Notes under the pieces: model-generated
What the model saw: the letters and a program-made list of their open reading frames with translations, nothing else
What the model was told of the DNA's origin: nothing
The model's database searches: none
Shown: positions 18,009 to 26,750 of the stretch, piece after piece
Numbering within the stretch: position 1 is the first letter of the stretch
How the letters are laid out: every line of letters begins with the position of its first letter
Assembly (NCBI GenBank): GCA_934754505.1
Contig: CAKVIE010000010.1
Span: 12,355 to 76,354, forward strand
Direction of reading: 5' to 3'
Source: an uncultured Candidatus Melainabacteria bacterium
Lineage (GTDB): Bacteria > Cyanobacteriota > Vampirovibrionia > Gastranaerophilales > Gastranaerophilaceae
DNA: 64,000 bases
Made by a program: the position numbers and the translations under genes

Positions 18009-18093
18009 CAATTCCATGTACCACATTTACATTAGTGCATAAAATCACCAATATCAAACGGTGTAATGACGTGATTTTGTTCACTATTCAAAA

Positions 18094-19134
18094 TTACTTT
18101 AACAATTCTTCGACAGCGTTTTTAACTTGTTGAACGGAAATATTTTTCATACATTTGTGGTCATTAGGGCATTTTCCGCTCAATCCGCACGGCATACACG
18201 GTAAATCAGACTTCAAAAGGATATTATTTGTTCCGAGAGCATACCATTTTTCAAACGGCATTGGACCGTAAAGCCCGATGACAGGGGTATGAACAGATGA
18301 TGCCATGTGAAGATTTCCCGAATCGTTTCCTATCAAAAAATTCACTTTCGCAGTCAGAGCGAGGCTTTCTTTCAAATTCAATTTTCCGCAAAGATTTATC
18401 GGTTCAATTTCGAGTTTTTCATCAATCAAACTCAACATTTTATCGTAAGTTTGAGAATCAAAATCCGTCCCGATAAAAAACACCTGCACGTGTTTTTCGT
18501 TAATCAAAAACCTTGTTATTTCGGCGAAATTTTCAATCGGCCAAAGTTTGCCCTTGTTCGTTGCGGTTGCGTGAACAATCACTCTTTTCAAGCCTTTGTC
18601 GGCTTTTCCCTTTAAAATTTCATCAATTTTCTTTTCGGCTTCGGGATTAAGTCCGTTTTCAAAATTCTCGTCCTTAATTTCCACACCGTCAGCTCTCAAA
18701 ACATCAAGAAAGCATTGTGATTCGTGTTTTTTCTTATCGTAAGGCACTCTTTTTGTCAGCAAAAAGCCTCTGCCCTCTGTATCAAAGCCGACTCGTTCCT
18801 TTATTCCGCCTGCAAAAGCCAAAAAAGCACTCGAAAGGGAGCGTTTCAGCACATAAGCCTTGTCGTACTTATTTTTTCGCAAAAGTTTAACATAATACCA
18901 AAAAGATTTTTTTTCGCCTGCCCCGTTTTCATATTTGTGTTTTTTGGTTGTATCAAAATAAATAAAATTATCTACATAGGGGCAATCTTCAATGATTTCA
19001 CCTGATTTCGGTGCAACAAGCATATCAATTTGTGCATCGGGATTTGCAAGTCTTAAATTCTTCAAAAAGGGTAAAGTCAAAATCGTATCCCCGATAAATC
19101 GGTATCTTACAACCAAAATTTTTTTATTTGACAT
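18094..19134 (-). CDS. Glycosyltransferase family 9 (heptosyltransferase-like)
   Basis: A 346-aa ADP-heptose:LPS heptosyltransferase-type protein. The N-terminus has VVRYRFIGDTILTLPFLKNL, and the C-terminal donor-binding region has GNDSGNLHMASSVHTPVIGLYGP. It probably adds a sugar to the lipopolysaccharide core at the inner face of the cytoplasmic membrane; donor and acceptor are unknown. A Cys-rich C-terminal patch (CMPCGLSGKCPNDHKC) is present, as in other members. I prefer the ATG at 19134, which has GAGGA 8 nt upstream, over the TTG at 19140. It overlaps lpxK by 11 nt, linking it to lipid A assembly. Confidence 0.88.
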   Translation of the reverse strand: MSNKKILVVRYRFIGDTILTLPFLKNLRLANPDAQIDMLVAPKSGEIIEDCPYVDNFIYFDTTKKHKYENGAGEKKSFWYYVKLLRKNKYDKAYVLKRSLSSAFLAFAGGIKERVGFDTEGRGFLLTKRVPYDKKKHESQCFLDVLRADGVEIKDENFENGLNPEAEKKIDEILKGKADKGLKRVIVHATATNKGKLWPIENFAEITRFLINEKHVQVFFIGTDFDSQTYDKMLSLIDEKLEIEPINLCGKLNLKESLALTAKVNFLIGNDSGNLHMASSVHTPVIGLYGPMPFEKWYALGTNNILLKSDLPCMPCGLSGKCPNDHKCMKNISVQQVKNAVEELLK

Positions 19135-20191
19135 TGACAATATCCTCTATATCCGCATAAGAACCTAATTTCAGGGCATAAGCCTTAATATCCGTCTTAA
19201 ATTTTCCAATCAATTCTTTAATTTTAACGGCATCTTTTTCCGTGGTAATAATCTTGCTGACATTGCTTTTTTCAGCTGTTTCCAAAATTAATTTCATATC
19301 CTCGTCAGTGTATGAATGGTGGTCGGGGAAAGTCATTTCAGTTTGCATATAATAATCTTTTTTTACAAACTCAAAAAATTCTTTCGGCTGACCTATTGCA
19401 CAAAATGCCAAAACCGTTGCCCCTGCGTACAAACTGTCATTATTTTTAATATTATATGCACCGACGGGAATCATTTTGCACATAAAAACAGGCTTTTTAA
19501 ACTTATATTTAATTTCATCGCAATATTTCAAAGCCTCATCATCACTTGCCGATTTGTTCGTTACAACAACGACATCAGCCCTTTTAATGCCCGACAAATC
19601 TTCTCTCAGCGGACCTGCCGGAAGAAGGTATTCATTGCCGAATTTATTTGTTTTATCGACGAGAACAATATTTATATGACGGCCGAGTTTTCTATGTTGA
19701 AAAGCATCGTCTGCAATTAAAACATCACAATTTAAGTCTTTTATCGCTTTTTCTGCCGCTTTTGCACGGGAAGAACATGTCAAAACAGCGACAGACGGAC
19801 AATTTGAAGCAATCCAAAACGGTTCATCGCCAGCCTGTTTTGCATCGTAATAAATTTTTTGTCCGTCAGAGATAACGTTTACCTCTTTATTTGAAAGACT
19901 TCCGCCATAACCTCTCGATAAAACCGCAACTTTTTTCAATTTTTTAACGTAAAAATTTGCAAGTTCTGCCGTAAAAGGAGTTTTGCCGACTCCGCCCGTT
20001 GTTAAATTTCCGACAGCTATCGTTAAAACTTTCGGGTTATAAATTTTTATCAAATTTTTGTCGTATAAAAAATTTCTGACCGAAGTTATCATATCGTATG
20101 GAATTGAAAGCAGCCACAAAAAGAAAATAACGGTTTTCTCCCATATTGTAGGATTTTTTTTATAATGAAGTTTTGAAATATAAAGTTTCAT
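19124..20191 (-). CDS. lpxK: Tetraacyldisaccharide 4'-kinase LpxK
   Basis: A 355-aa inner-membrane kinase that phosphorylates the lipid A disaccharide at the 4' position. The P-loop GGVGKTP (66-72) follows the IAVGNLTT segment. Later motifs are SRGYGG, GDEPFWIA, DVLIADDAFQHR and LLPAGPLREDL, all typical of LpxK, and an N-terminal hydrophobic helix provides membrane anchoring. It shows the organism makes lipid A and hence has an outer membrane. It is co-directional with the GT9 gene downstream and the mla genes upstream. Confidence 0.95.
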   Translation of the reverse strand: MKLYISKLHYKKNPTIWEKTVIFFLWLLSIPYDMITSVRNFLYDKNLIKIYNPKVLTIAVGNLTTGGVGKTPFTAELANFYVKKLKKVAVLSRGYGGSLSNKEVNVISDGQKIYYDAKQAGDEPFWIASNCPSVAVLTCSSRAKAAEKAIKDLNCDVLIADDAFQHRKLGRHINIVLVDKTNKFGNEYLLPAGPLREDLSGIKRADVVVVTNKSASDDEALKYCDEIKYKFKKPVFMCKMIPVGAYNIKNNDSLYAGATVLAFCAIGQPKEFFEFVKKDYYMQTEMTFPDHHSYTDEDMKLILETAEKSNVSKIITTEKDAVKIKELIGKFKTDIKAYALKLGSYADIEDIVNVK

Positions 20192-20205
20192 TATCCGCTA
20201 TCACC

Positions 20206-21567
20206 TTAAAACATCAGTCTGAATAACAAAAATCTTTTATTAAGTTTTTCCGAGAAGGTTTTAACATTCGCAGTCGTAGCTTCAACCTCTTTCAAAGATT
20301 GCTTAATATTATCACGTTCATCTTCGGTAACGTAATTTACCGTATCCAAAGTTATCGTAAGTTTATCAAGTGCCGTATTGAGTTTTGTAACCGATTTATT
20401 AATTTGTGCCTTTAATTCCTCGTCTTTGGTCATATCATTGACATAACCCGAAATTTCGGAAACGTTCTTCGCCGTCACTCTAATATCGGCTATCAAGGCT
20501 TGTGTATCTTCGCTTTCAAGTAAACAATTTACATTGCTCGAAAGTCTGTTTACGTTTTTAACCGTAGTATGGAGCGTTTTTGTGAACTCTTTATCACCCG
20601 TTATGCTTATTACCGTATCGGCAATTTTATTCATTTTTGAAGTTAAATCATTAACTTCTGCCGACAAAATCAACATTTCATCTTTTGAAACATCAACTAA
20701 AGACGAAACTTTATCAATAGCAACAGTCGCATTAGCCGTAAGTGCATCGGCATTTTTAATCGTCTGTTTAATATCAGCCATAACATCTTCCGACAAAATT
20801 GCAGACAACTTTTCGTTCGTTTCCGCAAGCGCTGATGCAGAACGATATTGTAACTGCATAAAATCAGAAACTCTCATCGGCTCAATTATCGTATATGGCG
20901 ACTTCGTTTCGGGTTTCGATATCTTAATATTTTTTACGGGCGAAATTAATAATTTGGATTTGTCACCTTCTAAAGCAACTTTTGCCTTAACAATTTCAGG
21001 TAAAATCAATCCGGGCATATCAATAACATAAGAAACTTTTACCGCTTTCTCCGTTGTAATATCTTTTGCTATAAAATTCGGAAGTGATTTCGTTTCAACA
21101 AGTTCCGCCTTTTTAACAACACCTACGTCCTGCTTTTCATCAGACAAAACCATCTCTGCCTTGTCACCTGCATGAACCATATTATTTTGATTTGAAAAAG
21201 GAATATAAATCGTTTGCATTTCGGGCGGAGTAACTTCTAAAAACTGTTCCCCGATAATCCCTGTTTGTTGAATAGAAATGCTTGATGCCGAAGGGATTTT
21301 GATATTCGGCTCCGTGATAACAAATTTGAGTTCAACATAACTGTTGTCACTGCTTATTTTCGGGGTAAGGCTCTCAACCTGCCCGATTCTGACTCCCATC
21401 ATTTGAACACCCGAACCTGCACGAAGTCCGTTTATGTCCTTAAAAGCGACTGTAATTCTTTCTCCTGCCGATAAAGAACGCCCCTTTACCCACAAAACGG
21501 TAAAGACTAATATCAATATTGCCGCTAATGTCAGCACTCCGACTTTAAAACTTGATGAAAATCTCAT
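20206..21567 (-). CDS. MlaD-family (MCE) lipid transport protein
   Basis: A 453-aa protein. One N-terminal transmembrane helix (about 9-27) is followed by an MCE domain (about 35-115; FKDINGLRAGSGVQMMGVRIGQVESL). A long, mainly helical C-terminal part follows (about 230-445), with many repeats resembling tethered coiled coil (AKNVSEISGYVNDMTK and similar). MCE proteins form hexameric channels for phospholipids between inner and outer membrane. The long helical tail resembles the extended MCE proteins that form periplasmic tubes rather than short E. coli MlaD. It lies next to the matching ATPase and permease genes. Confidence 0.9.
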   Translation of the reverse strand: MRFSSSFKVGVLTLAAILILVFTVLWVKGRSLSAGERITVAFKDINGLRAGSGVQMMGVRIGQVESLTPKISSDNSYVELKFVITEPNIKIPSASSISIQQTGIIGEQFLEVTPPEMQTIYIPFSNQNNMVHAGDKAEMVLSDEKQDVGVVKKAELVETKSLPNFIAKDITTEKAVKVSYVIDMPGLILPEIVKAKVALEGDKSKLLISPVKNIKISKPETKSPYTIIEPMRVSDFMQLQYRSASALAETNEKLSAILSEDVMADIKQTIKNADALTANATVAIDKVSSLVDVSKDEMLILSAEVNDLTSKMNKIADTVISITGDKEFTKTLHTTVKNVNRLSSNVNCLLESEDTQALIADIRVTAKNVSEISGYVNDMTKDEELKAQINKSVTKLNTALDKLTITLDTVNYVTEDERDNIKQSLKEVEATTANVKTFSEKLNKRFLLFRLMF

Positions 21568-21601
21568 TTTATATCCTTTTTTTCATAATGTACCATATTT
21601 T

Positions 21602-22333
21602 TTAAAAATCCGAAACATTTATTTGCATAGGACCTTCGGGAGAAGCGTCCATAAACTGCTTCGTATAAGGTGTTGCACCGCTTTCAAGCTCTTGAGGCGT
21701 TCCCTCAAAAACTATTTTTCCGTGATACAACATAATTACTCTGTCAGCACACCTTTTTATGGTCGAAAGCTGGTGCGTGACAACGATTGCCGTTGATTTG
21801 GTTTCATTTCTCAAACGAACAATATAATCTTCTATAATCGTTGATGCAACAGGGTCAAGTCCTGCCGTCGGTTCATCATACAAAATCAACTTCGGCTCGG
21901 TCATAATCGCCCTTGCAAAACTTACCCTCTTTTGCATACCGCCTGAAAGTTCATAGGGGAATTTTTGCTCGATATTGTTCAATCCTACTGTTTTCAACTT
22001 TTGAGCAACCATCTGTTTTAACTGTTCTTGGGTATATTTTCCTCGAAATTCTTTTCTTTCCTGCAAAGCAAATGTAATATTGTCAAAAACATTCAAAGAA
22101 TCAAACAATGCCGAATACTGGAAAACCATTGCAACTTCCCCCGGAGTATCAAATTTGATTTCACCCGAAGTCGGCTCGATAAGACCCGTTATCAACTTCA
22201 AAACCGTACTTTTACCCGAACCGCTGAAACCCACTATTGCAAGGATTTCACCGTCTTTAACCTCGAAAGAAATATCATCAAGTATTGTTTTATCTTCAAA
22301 TTTTTTTGTCAGATGTTCAATTTTTACAGCCAT
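21602..22333 (-). CDS. MlaF-type ABC ATPase of the lipid transporter
   Basis: A 243-aa ABC ATPase with Walker A GFSGSGKST, signature LSGGMQKRVSFARAI, Walker B LILYDEPTAGLDP and the H-loop VVTHQ. The SGGMQKR form of the signature is typical of MlaF. It powers the MlaE permease encoded just upstream (8 nt gap) and works with the MCE protein downstream. Its C-terminus ends in a short extension after the ABC fold, as in MlaF. Confidence 0.93.
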   Translation of the reverse strand: MAVKIEHLTKKFEDKTILDDISFEVKDGEILAIVGFSGSGKSTVLKLITGLIEPTSGEIKFDTPGEVAMVFQYSALFDSLNVFDNITFALQERKEFRGKYTQEQLKQMVAQKLKTVGLNNIEQKFPYELSGGMQKRVSFARAIMTEPKLILYDEPTAGLDPVASTIIEDYIVRLRNETKSTAIVVTHQLSTIKRCADRVIMLYHGKIVFEGTPQELESGATPYTKQFMDASPEGPMQINVSDF

Positions 22334-22341
22334 AATTCACC

Positions 22342-23154
22342 TTAAAAATAAAAAATTAATGCAAAAATGTAGTCTATCACAACAATTCCGATAAACGACC
22401 AAACAACTGCCTTTGTCGTTGCAATACCAACACTTTTAGCACCACCTTCGGCATCATATCCGCAGCTTGAACTTATATGAGCTATCGCTGCTCCAAAACA
22501 CGATGCTTTCAACAGCATTATACCGATATCTCTATTGAAAAGACCTAATTTTACTGAATTTATAAAGCATAATCCCGTAACCTCAGGACTTGTCAAAGAC
22601 GAAACAAATCCGCCGCAAAAAATTCCTATTGTCGAAGCTATTGTTGTGATTAAAGGCATCATCAATGCCCCTGCAATAACTCTCGGAACAAAAAGGTATT
22701 TTATCGGAGGGACATGAAGAACTTTCATTGCAGAAACCTGATCGGTAACTTTCATCGTTGCAATTTCCGAAGCCATTGATGAACCTATCATTGAAATTAT
22801 TGCAAACCCTGTCATAATCGTTCCCATTTCACGAACGGTTACAATCGCCAAAAGTCCGCCGATAAAATTCGCCCCGCCCTGCTTTACCATCTCGGGAGCA
22901 ACCTGAACGGCAAGAATTACAGAGGTCATTGCAACAATCGTCAAAGTTATCGGCAGAGAATCTATTGCAAATTTTGAACTCTGCTCTATTATGTGGCTTC
23001 TTGAAAACTGCCCTGTCAAAATATATTTCATAACCTCAAAAAAACGCAAAGACATTCTTCCGAAAGTTTCAAAAAAATCAAAAGCCTGAGCTTTCACGAT
23101 TTTTGCAAAACGAAAGGTCGCAGATTGAGTTATAAAATATTCTATTCTTTTCAT
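22342..23154 (-). CDS. MlaE-family ABC permease
   Basis: A 270-aa membrane protein of the MlaE family, with VREMGTIMTGFAIISMIGS, the EIATMKVTDQVSAMKVL segment and the C-terminal CGYDAEGGAKSVGIATTKAV. It is a paralogue of the protein at 4834-5565, sharing segment order and the GGAK.VGI..T ending. An N-terminal amphipathic extension (about 25 residues) is present here and absent there. It is the membrane part of the lipid transporter, with mlaF and mlaD following in the same operon. Confidence 0.93.
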   Translation of the reverse strand: MKRIEYFITQSATFRFAKIVKAQAFDFFETFGRMSLRFFEVMKYILTGQFSRSHIIEQSSKFAIDSLPITLTIVAMTSVILAVQVAPEMVKQGGANFIGGLLAIVTVREMGTIMTGFAIISMIGSSMASEIATMKVTDQVSAMKVLHVPPIKYLFVPRVIAGALMMPLITTIASTIGIFCGGFVSSLTSPEVTGLCFINSVKLGLFNRDIGIMLLKASCFGAAIAHISSSCGYDAEGGAKSVGIATTKAVVWSFIGIVVIDYIFALIFYF

Positions 23155-23169
23155 TATTATAATTTTACA

Positions 23170-24144
23170 TTAAATTTTACAATTTTCAAACCCGTCATAT
23201 AAATGGCATTTTACCATATCTTTTTCAAAATAAATATATTCGGGATTTTTAACAGCACAGCAGCTTTGAGCCTCGGGACATCTTGTGTGGAATTTGCAGC
23301 CTGCAGGCGGATTTTTAGGTGACGGCAAATCTCCCGTCAAAAGTTCTTTTTTCTTCTTCTCCGCAGAAATAACAGGTACGGAATTTAAAAGAGCCTTTGT
23401 ATAAGGGTGTTTCGGTGTTTCAAAAAGCGTTTTACCCTCTCCGATTTCAACCACCTCTCCTAAATACATAACTGCCGTTCGTCCGCATAAATACCTTACA
23501 ACACTCAAATCGTGTGATATAAATAAAATCGTTAAATTTAATTCTTTTCTCAAATCTTTCAATAAATTAATAATTTGAGCCCGAATACTTACGTCTAAAG
23601 CACTTACGGGTTCATCGGCAACGATAAATTCAGGATTTAAAATTATCGAGGAAGCAATAGAAATTCTTTGCCTTTGACCGCCTGAAAACTCGTGCGGATA
23701 GTATGTTAAAGAACTTTTTGCAATACCTGTCAAATCACAAACTTTTTCAATCTCCGATTTTATAAAATTTTTGTCCTTTATTCCGTATATCAAAAACGGT
23801 TCTTTTAAAATATCATAAATCGTCATTCTCGGATTTAAGCTGGCATAAGGGTTTTGAAAAATCATTTTAACAGCTTTTCGATAATCCTTGAGATTTTTGT
23901 TTTCAAGAATATTTTGACCTTTAAATAAAACCTGACCGTCGAAATTTTCCTCTAAACGCAATAAACATTTGCCTAAAGAAGATTTACCGCAGCCCGATTC
24001 TCCGACAAGCCCGAGAATTTCACCTTTGTAAATATCAAGAGAAACATTGTTTACCGCATAAATATACTCCTTCGTTTTTGATGAAAAAGCATTTTTAACG
24101 GGGTATTTAAGATTTAAGTTTTTTATCTCGAAAAGTTTTTCCAT
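23170..24144 (-). CDS. Oligopeptide-type ABC ATPase (OppF/DppF-like), orphan
   Basis: A 324-aa ABC ATPase with Walker A GESGCGKSS, signature FSGGQRQRISIASSI and Walker B FIVADEPVSALDVS. It has the OppD/F-type C-terminal Cys motif (CKFHTRCPEAQSCC) that may hold an Fe-S cluster. It should energise peptide or nickel uptake. No permease, binding protein or OppD partner is nearby; it precedes the mla genes, 15 nt from mlaE. The partners must be elsewhere, or the gene has been separated from its operon. Confidence 0.9.
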   Translation of the reverse strand: MEKLFEIKNLNLKYPVKNAFSSKTKEYIYAVNNVSLDIYKGEILGLVGESGCGKSSLGKCLLRLEENFDGQVLFKGQNILENKNLKDYRKAVKMIFQNPYASLNPRMTIYDILKEPFLIYGIKDKNFIKSEIEKVCDLTGIAKSSLTYYPHEFSGGQRQRISIASSIILNPEFIVADEPVSALDVSIRAQIINLLKDLRKELNLTILFISHDLSVVRYLCGRTAVMYLGEVVEIGEGKTLFETPKHPYTKALLNSVPVISAEKKKKELLTGDLPSPKNPPAGCKFHTRCPEAQSCCAVKNPEYIYFEKDMVKCHLYDGFENCKI

Positions 24145-24221
24145 AAATCAATTATACAATAATTGCGAAAAATTTTTATCACCAATGTTGTACTTTTTTG
24201 GCTAAAAATATTTTAATAATA

Positions 24222-24250
24222 GTGACTTATAAAAAGTATTATATTATAAT
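24222..24250 (+). promoter_or_regulatory. Promoter of the 162-aa protein gene
   Basis: GTGACT (24222-24227), a 17-bp spacer and a perfect TATAAT (24245-24250) lie 20 nt before the start codon, with AAGGAG between. Confidence 0.65.
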
Positions 24251-24270
24251 CAGACAAAAAGGAGAAAAAC

Positions 24271-24759
24271 ATGTCAGGATATTTTTTAATAGCAGAAAAT
24301 ATAATTTTTAAAAACAATAAATTAACCTGCATCAACATTCACAACGAATTAGCAGCAATAGCAATGCCTGCGGAATTCAAGTTTGATATGGCAGTTATTT
24401 GCGGACCGCAATGGACAGCAGGCGAACATAAATTAACAATCAAAGTCAGAGCAAACGGCGGAGAAGAAATTCTTCTCTCTGAATCAACCGTAAATATTTT
24501 GAACGAAGATTTCGTTTATAACGCAATAGCAAATGACGTAAAATTCAGAATGGATTATGATGTTCAAAATTTAACATTTACAGTATTTGATAATGACCAA
24601 GAAGTTGTTTCAAGAAAATACCCTGTAATAGCAATGTTATATCCGCAGCAAATGGTTCAACAACAAGCTCAACAAAACCAACAGGCAGAACAAAAAAACG
24701 AAGAAAATGCGGAAGAAAATAATTCAAACGAAAACAACGAAGAAAAAAATGCTGAATAG
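24271..24759 (+). CDS. Cytosolic beta-rich protein of unknown function with Gln/Asn/Glu tail
   Basis: A 162-aa protein. Residues 1-125 look like a compact beta-sandwich (alternating hydrophobic strands, FLIAENIIFKNNKLTCINIHN at the start), which reminds me of a family of small uncharacterised bacterial proteins (DUF6941-like); that match is from memory and weak. Residues 128-162 are a low-complexity Q/N/E tail. There is no signal peptide. It is transcribed alone: promoter at 24222-24250, strong AAGGAG site and a terminator at 24779-24810. Function unknown. Confidence 0.7.
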   Translation: MSGYFLIAENIIFKNNKLTCINIHNELAAIAMPAEFKFDMAVICGPQWTAGEHKLTIKVRANGGEEILLSESTVNILNEDFVYNAIANDVKFRMDYDVQNLTFTVFDNDQEVVSRKYPVIAMLYPQQMVQQQAQQNQQAEQKNEENAEENNSNENNEEKNAE

Positions 24760-24778
24760 CTGATTCCCATAAATTTTC

Positions 24779-24810
24779 AAAGTGCAGATAACAAAATATC
24801 TGCACTTTTT
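24779..24810 (+). terminator. Rho-independent terminator
   Basis: A 12-bp perfect stem (AAAGTGCAGATA with TATCTGCACTTT) has a 6-nt loop and runs into a T-tract, 20 nt behind the 162-aa protein gene. Confidence 0.9.
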
Positions 24811-24866
24811 AACAAAACACACCAATTCTTTACAAAACAAATAAAATAAACTAAAATTAACATATT

Positions 24867-25874
24867 ATGAAATACGTCAGCTGTTTACTTTTAGAAAGCG
24901 GAATGGCATTCAGCACCACCGCAGTTAAGCCTTGTAATCCGGGGAGCGAAATCTACTGGGTCAGAGAATATCATGGCGAGCCGTTTGACGTTGATAAATT
25001 TATTGAAACAAGAAATCATTATGTCGAAATGATGAAAAGGGGCGAAATCCCTCATCAGTGCGTCGGCTGTTCACAATTACAAGAGAAAGAATGGCCCGAA
25101 GAAATCGGCATTGATTACATCGCCATTGCAAGCGAAACAAAATGCAGCTGCAACTGCTATTATTGCCGTTTTTCGCAGGACAAAAAGAAATGGAACAGCC
25201 ACAAAGGCTACGACGTAATGCCTATTTTAAGAGCATTAAACGACAGAAAACTTTTAAGAGAGACCACCTTTGACATTGTGGGCGGTGAATGTACCGAATA
25301 CCCCAAGGAAGAACTTGAAGAATTTATAAAATTTGCAGTGGAAAACCGCTGCTGGCTTCATTTCTTCACATCAGGAATTTTTTACTCCGAAAGTATTGCC
25401 TACGCAATGAACAAATCCCGTGCAAATATTGTCGTTTCGGTTGATTCAGGCACAAGAGAAACTTACGAAAAAATAAAAAGAGTAAAAGCCTATGACCAAG
25501 TTTGGGAAAACATGGCAAGATATGCAAGAGAAAGTATTAAAGACAAATTCTGCCGAAAAGGCTATGTCATTTTAAAATATATTATTATTCCGGGAGTAAA
25601 CGATTCTTTGGAAGAATTGAGATGTTTTGCCGAAAAAGCAAAAGCCGCAGGCTGCGAATGGGTTTGGGTTTCCGTTGAATACAACTGGTGGAACGAAAAT
25701 AAAGATAATCCAATGCCTGAAAATTTATGGGAAGTTCTCGATTATTTTGAAAGCTGTAAAAAAGATTTCGAAATAGAATATGTTGAAAATGCTATTTATC
25801 TTTGGAGAAAAAGAATGGCTCAAGATAAAAACTTCACAGGTCAAAACCCCTGCTGTGATATGAACGCATGCTGA
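24867..25874 (+). CDS. Radical SAM protein of unknown specificity
   Basis: A 335-aa protein. The radical SAM motif is C93-x3-C97-x2-C100 (KCSCNCYYC), followed by a GGE-like turn (VGGECTE). An N-terminal extension of about 80 residues carries Cys at 6, 23, 65 and 68 (CVGC). The C-terminus ends in a Cys cluster (NPCCDMNAC) that may bind an additional cluster. It lacks an obvious SPASM domain. I cannot assign a substrate: neighbours are an unknown protein and tRNA-Leu, and no peptide substrate is evident. It is probably an independent transcription unit. Confidence 0.82.
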   Translation: MKYVSCLLLESGMAFSTTAVKPCNPGSEIYWVREYHGEPFDVDKFIETRNHYVEMMKRGEIPHQCVGCSQLQEKEWPEEIGIDYIAIASETKCSCNCYYCRFSQDKKKWNSHKGYDVMPILRALNDRKLLRETTFDIVGGECTEYPKEELEEFIKFAVENRCWLHFFTSGIFYSESIAYAMNKSRANIVVSVDSGTRETYEKIKRVKAYDQVWENMARYARESIKDKFCRKGYVILKYIIIPGVNDSLEELRCFAEKAKAAGCEWVWVSVEYNWWNENKDNPMPENLWEVLDYFESCKKDFEIEYVENAIYLWRKRMAQDKNFTGQNPCCDMNAC

Positions 25875-26030
25875 TTTTTCAGGAAAATTCTAAAAAATTT
25901 TCCAAATTAAAAGCTAAAAAAATTGTATAATTATTTTAGCTACACTAAAGCAAATTTTTATATAAATTCTATTTTCGCAAAAAAGAACAAAAATGGAAGA
26001 AACAAAAATAGATTTGAGATAGATATTTTC

Positions 26031-26060
26031 AAAAAAAGACCTCGGCGAATGAGGTCTTTT
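26031..26060 (-). terminator. Terminator of tRNA-Leu
   Basis: A 10-bp perfect stem (26034-26043 with 26051-26060) with a 7-nt loop is followed by T on the minus strand, 10 nt past the tRNA 3' end. It could also serve the plus strand after the radical SAM gene. Confidence 0.85.
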
Positions 26061-26069
26061 TATTCTTTA

Positions 26070-26158
26070 TGGTGCCGAAGGCCGGACTCGAACCGGCACA
26101 CAGTGTGAGCTGCGTCAGATTTTGAGTCTGATGCGTCTACCAATTTCGCCACTTCGGC
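26070..26158 (-). tRNA. tRNA-Leu (anticodon CAA)
   Basis: An 89-nt type II tRNA. The acceptor stem pairs GCCGAAG with CTTCGGC, with discriminator A and a genome-encoded CCA. The anticodon stem CAGA/TCTG frames a CTCAAAA loop with anticodon CAA, reading UUG. A long variable arm and the T arm (GCCGG TTCGAGT CCGGC) are present. The long variable arm confirms a Leu/Ser class tRNA and the anticodon fixes Leu. Confidence 0.97.
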
Positions 26159-26168
26159 TTACTTCTTA

Positions 26169-26197
26169 ATTCTATAACAAGAAAAATTTTTTTTCAA
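26169..26197 (-). promoter_or_regulatory. Promoter of tRNA-Leu
   Basis: On the minus strand TTGAAA (26197-26192), a 17-bp spacer and TAGAAT (26174-26169) precede the mature tRNA 5' end by 10 nt. Confidence 0.6.
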
Positions 26198-26231
26198 TAC
26201 TATTTTTCTTATTATTTTATTTTTATTCCTT

Positions 26232-26735
26232 TTATTGCAATGAATCAATATTCTGGAATTGGTTTTCTCTTGAAATTACAACTTTTCCCGATCTTACAAG
26301 CTCTTTAATTCCAATCGGTCTTAATAATTCAATTAATGAACGAATTTGTCTTTCATCACCCAATGCCTGCAATGTATATGAACGATGCGTTACATCAATA
26401 ATCTTCGCATTGAAAATTTCTGCTATACGCAAAATCTCTGAACGCTGCTCGTTTTTCGCATTGACTTTACACATTATAAATTCTCTTTCAATAGAATCAT
26501 TAAAATGCAAGTCCATAACCTTGATAACAGGAATTAATCTGTTCAACTGCTTCGTAATCTGTTCGATAACCTTATCGTCACCGTTTGTCACAATTGTTAC
26601 TCTTGAATAATCCGTATCAAGTGTCGGTGCTACCGTTAAACTTTCAATGTTATATCCTCTGCCGCTGAATAAATCACTTATTCTCGAAAGCACTCCGGCT
26701 TCGTTTCTTACAAGAACTGAAATTGTATGTATCAT
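26232..26735 (-). CDS. ilvH: Acetolactate synthase small (regulatory) subunit IlvH
   Basis: A 167-aa protein with an N-terminal ACT domain (HTISVLVRNEAGVLSRISDLF, then GRGYNIESLTVAPT) and the C-terminal ACT-like domain of IlvN/IlvH. It binds valine and controls the catalytic subunit in branched-chain amino acid synthesis. It lies 15 nt downstream of ilvB, clearly in one operon. Length and domains match the long (IlvH) form rather than the short IlvN. Confidence 0.96.
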   Translation of the reverse strand: MIHTISVLVRNEAGVLSRISDLFSGRGYNIESLTVAPTLDTDYSRVTIVTNGDDKVIEQITKQLNRLIPVIKVMDLHFNDSIEREFIMCKVNAKNEQRSEILRIAEIFNAKIIDVTHRSYTLQALGDERQIRSLIELLRPIGIKELVRSGKVVISRENQFQNIDSLQ

Positions 26736-26750
26736 AATCCTTTACCTTTT

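Noticed and set aside
18073..18096. Possible Rex palindrome near the end of the GT9 gene, upstream of adhE
   Set aside because: The two arms (TTTTGAA and TGAACAA on the minus strand) match the Rex consensus poorly, have the wrong spacing and lie about 65 nt upstream of the -35 box.
25881..25941. Terminator of the radical SAM gene
   Set aside because: Two AT-rich hairpins are present, but neither is followed by a T-tract.
25923..26108. A 61-codon frame before and into tRNA-Leu
   Set aside because: It runs through a terminator and into the tRNA on the other strand and has no ribosome site.
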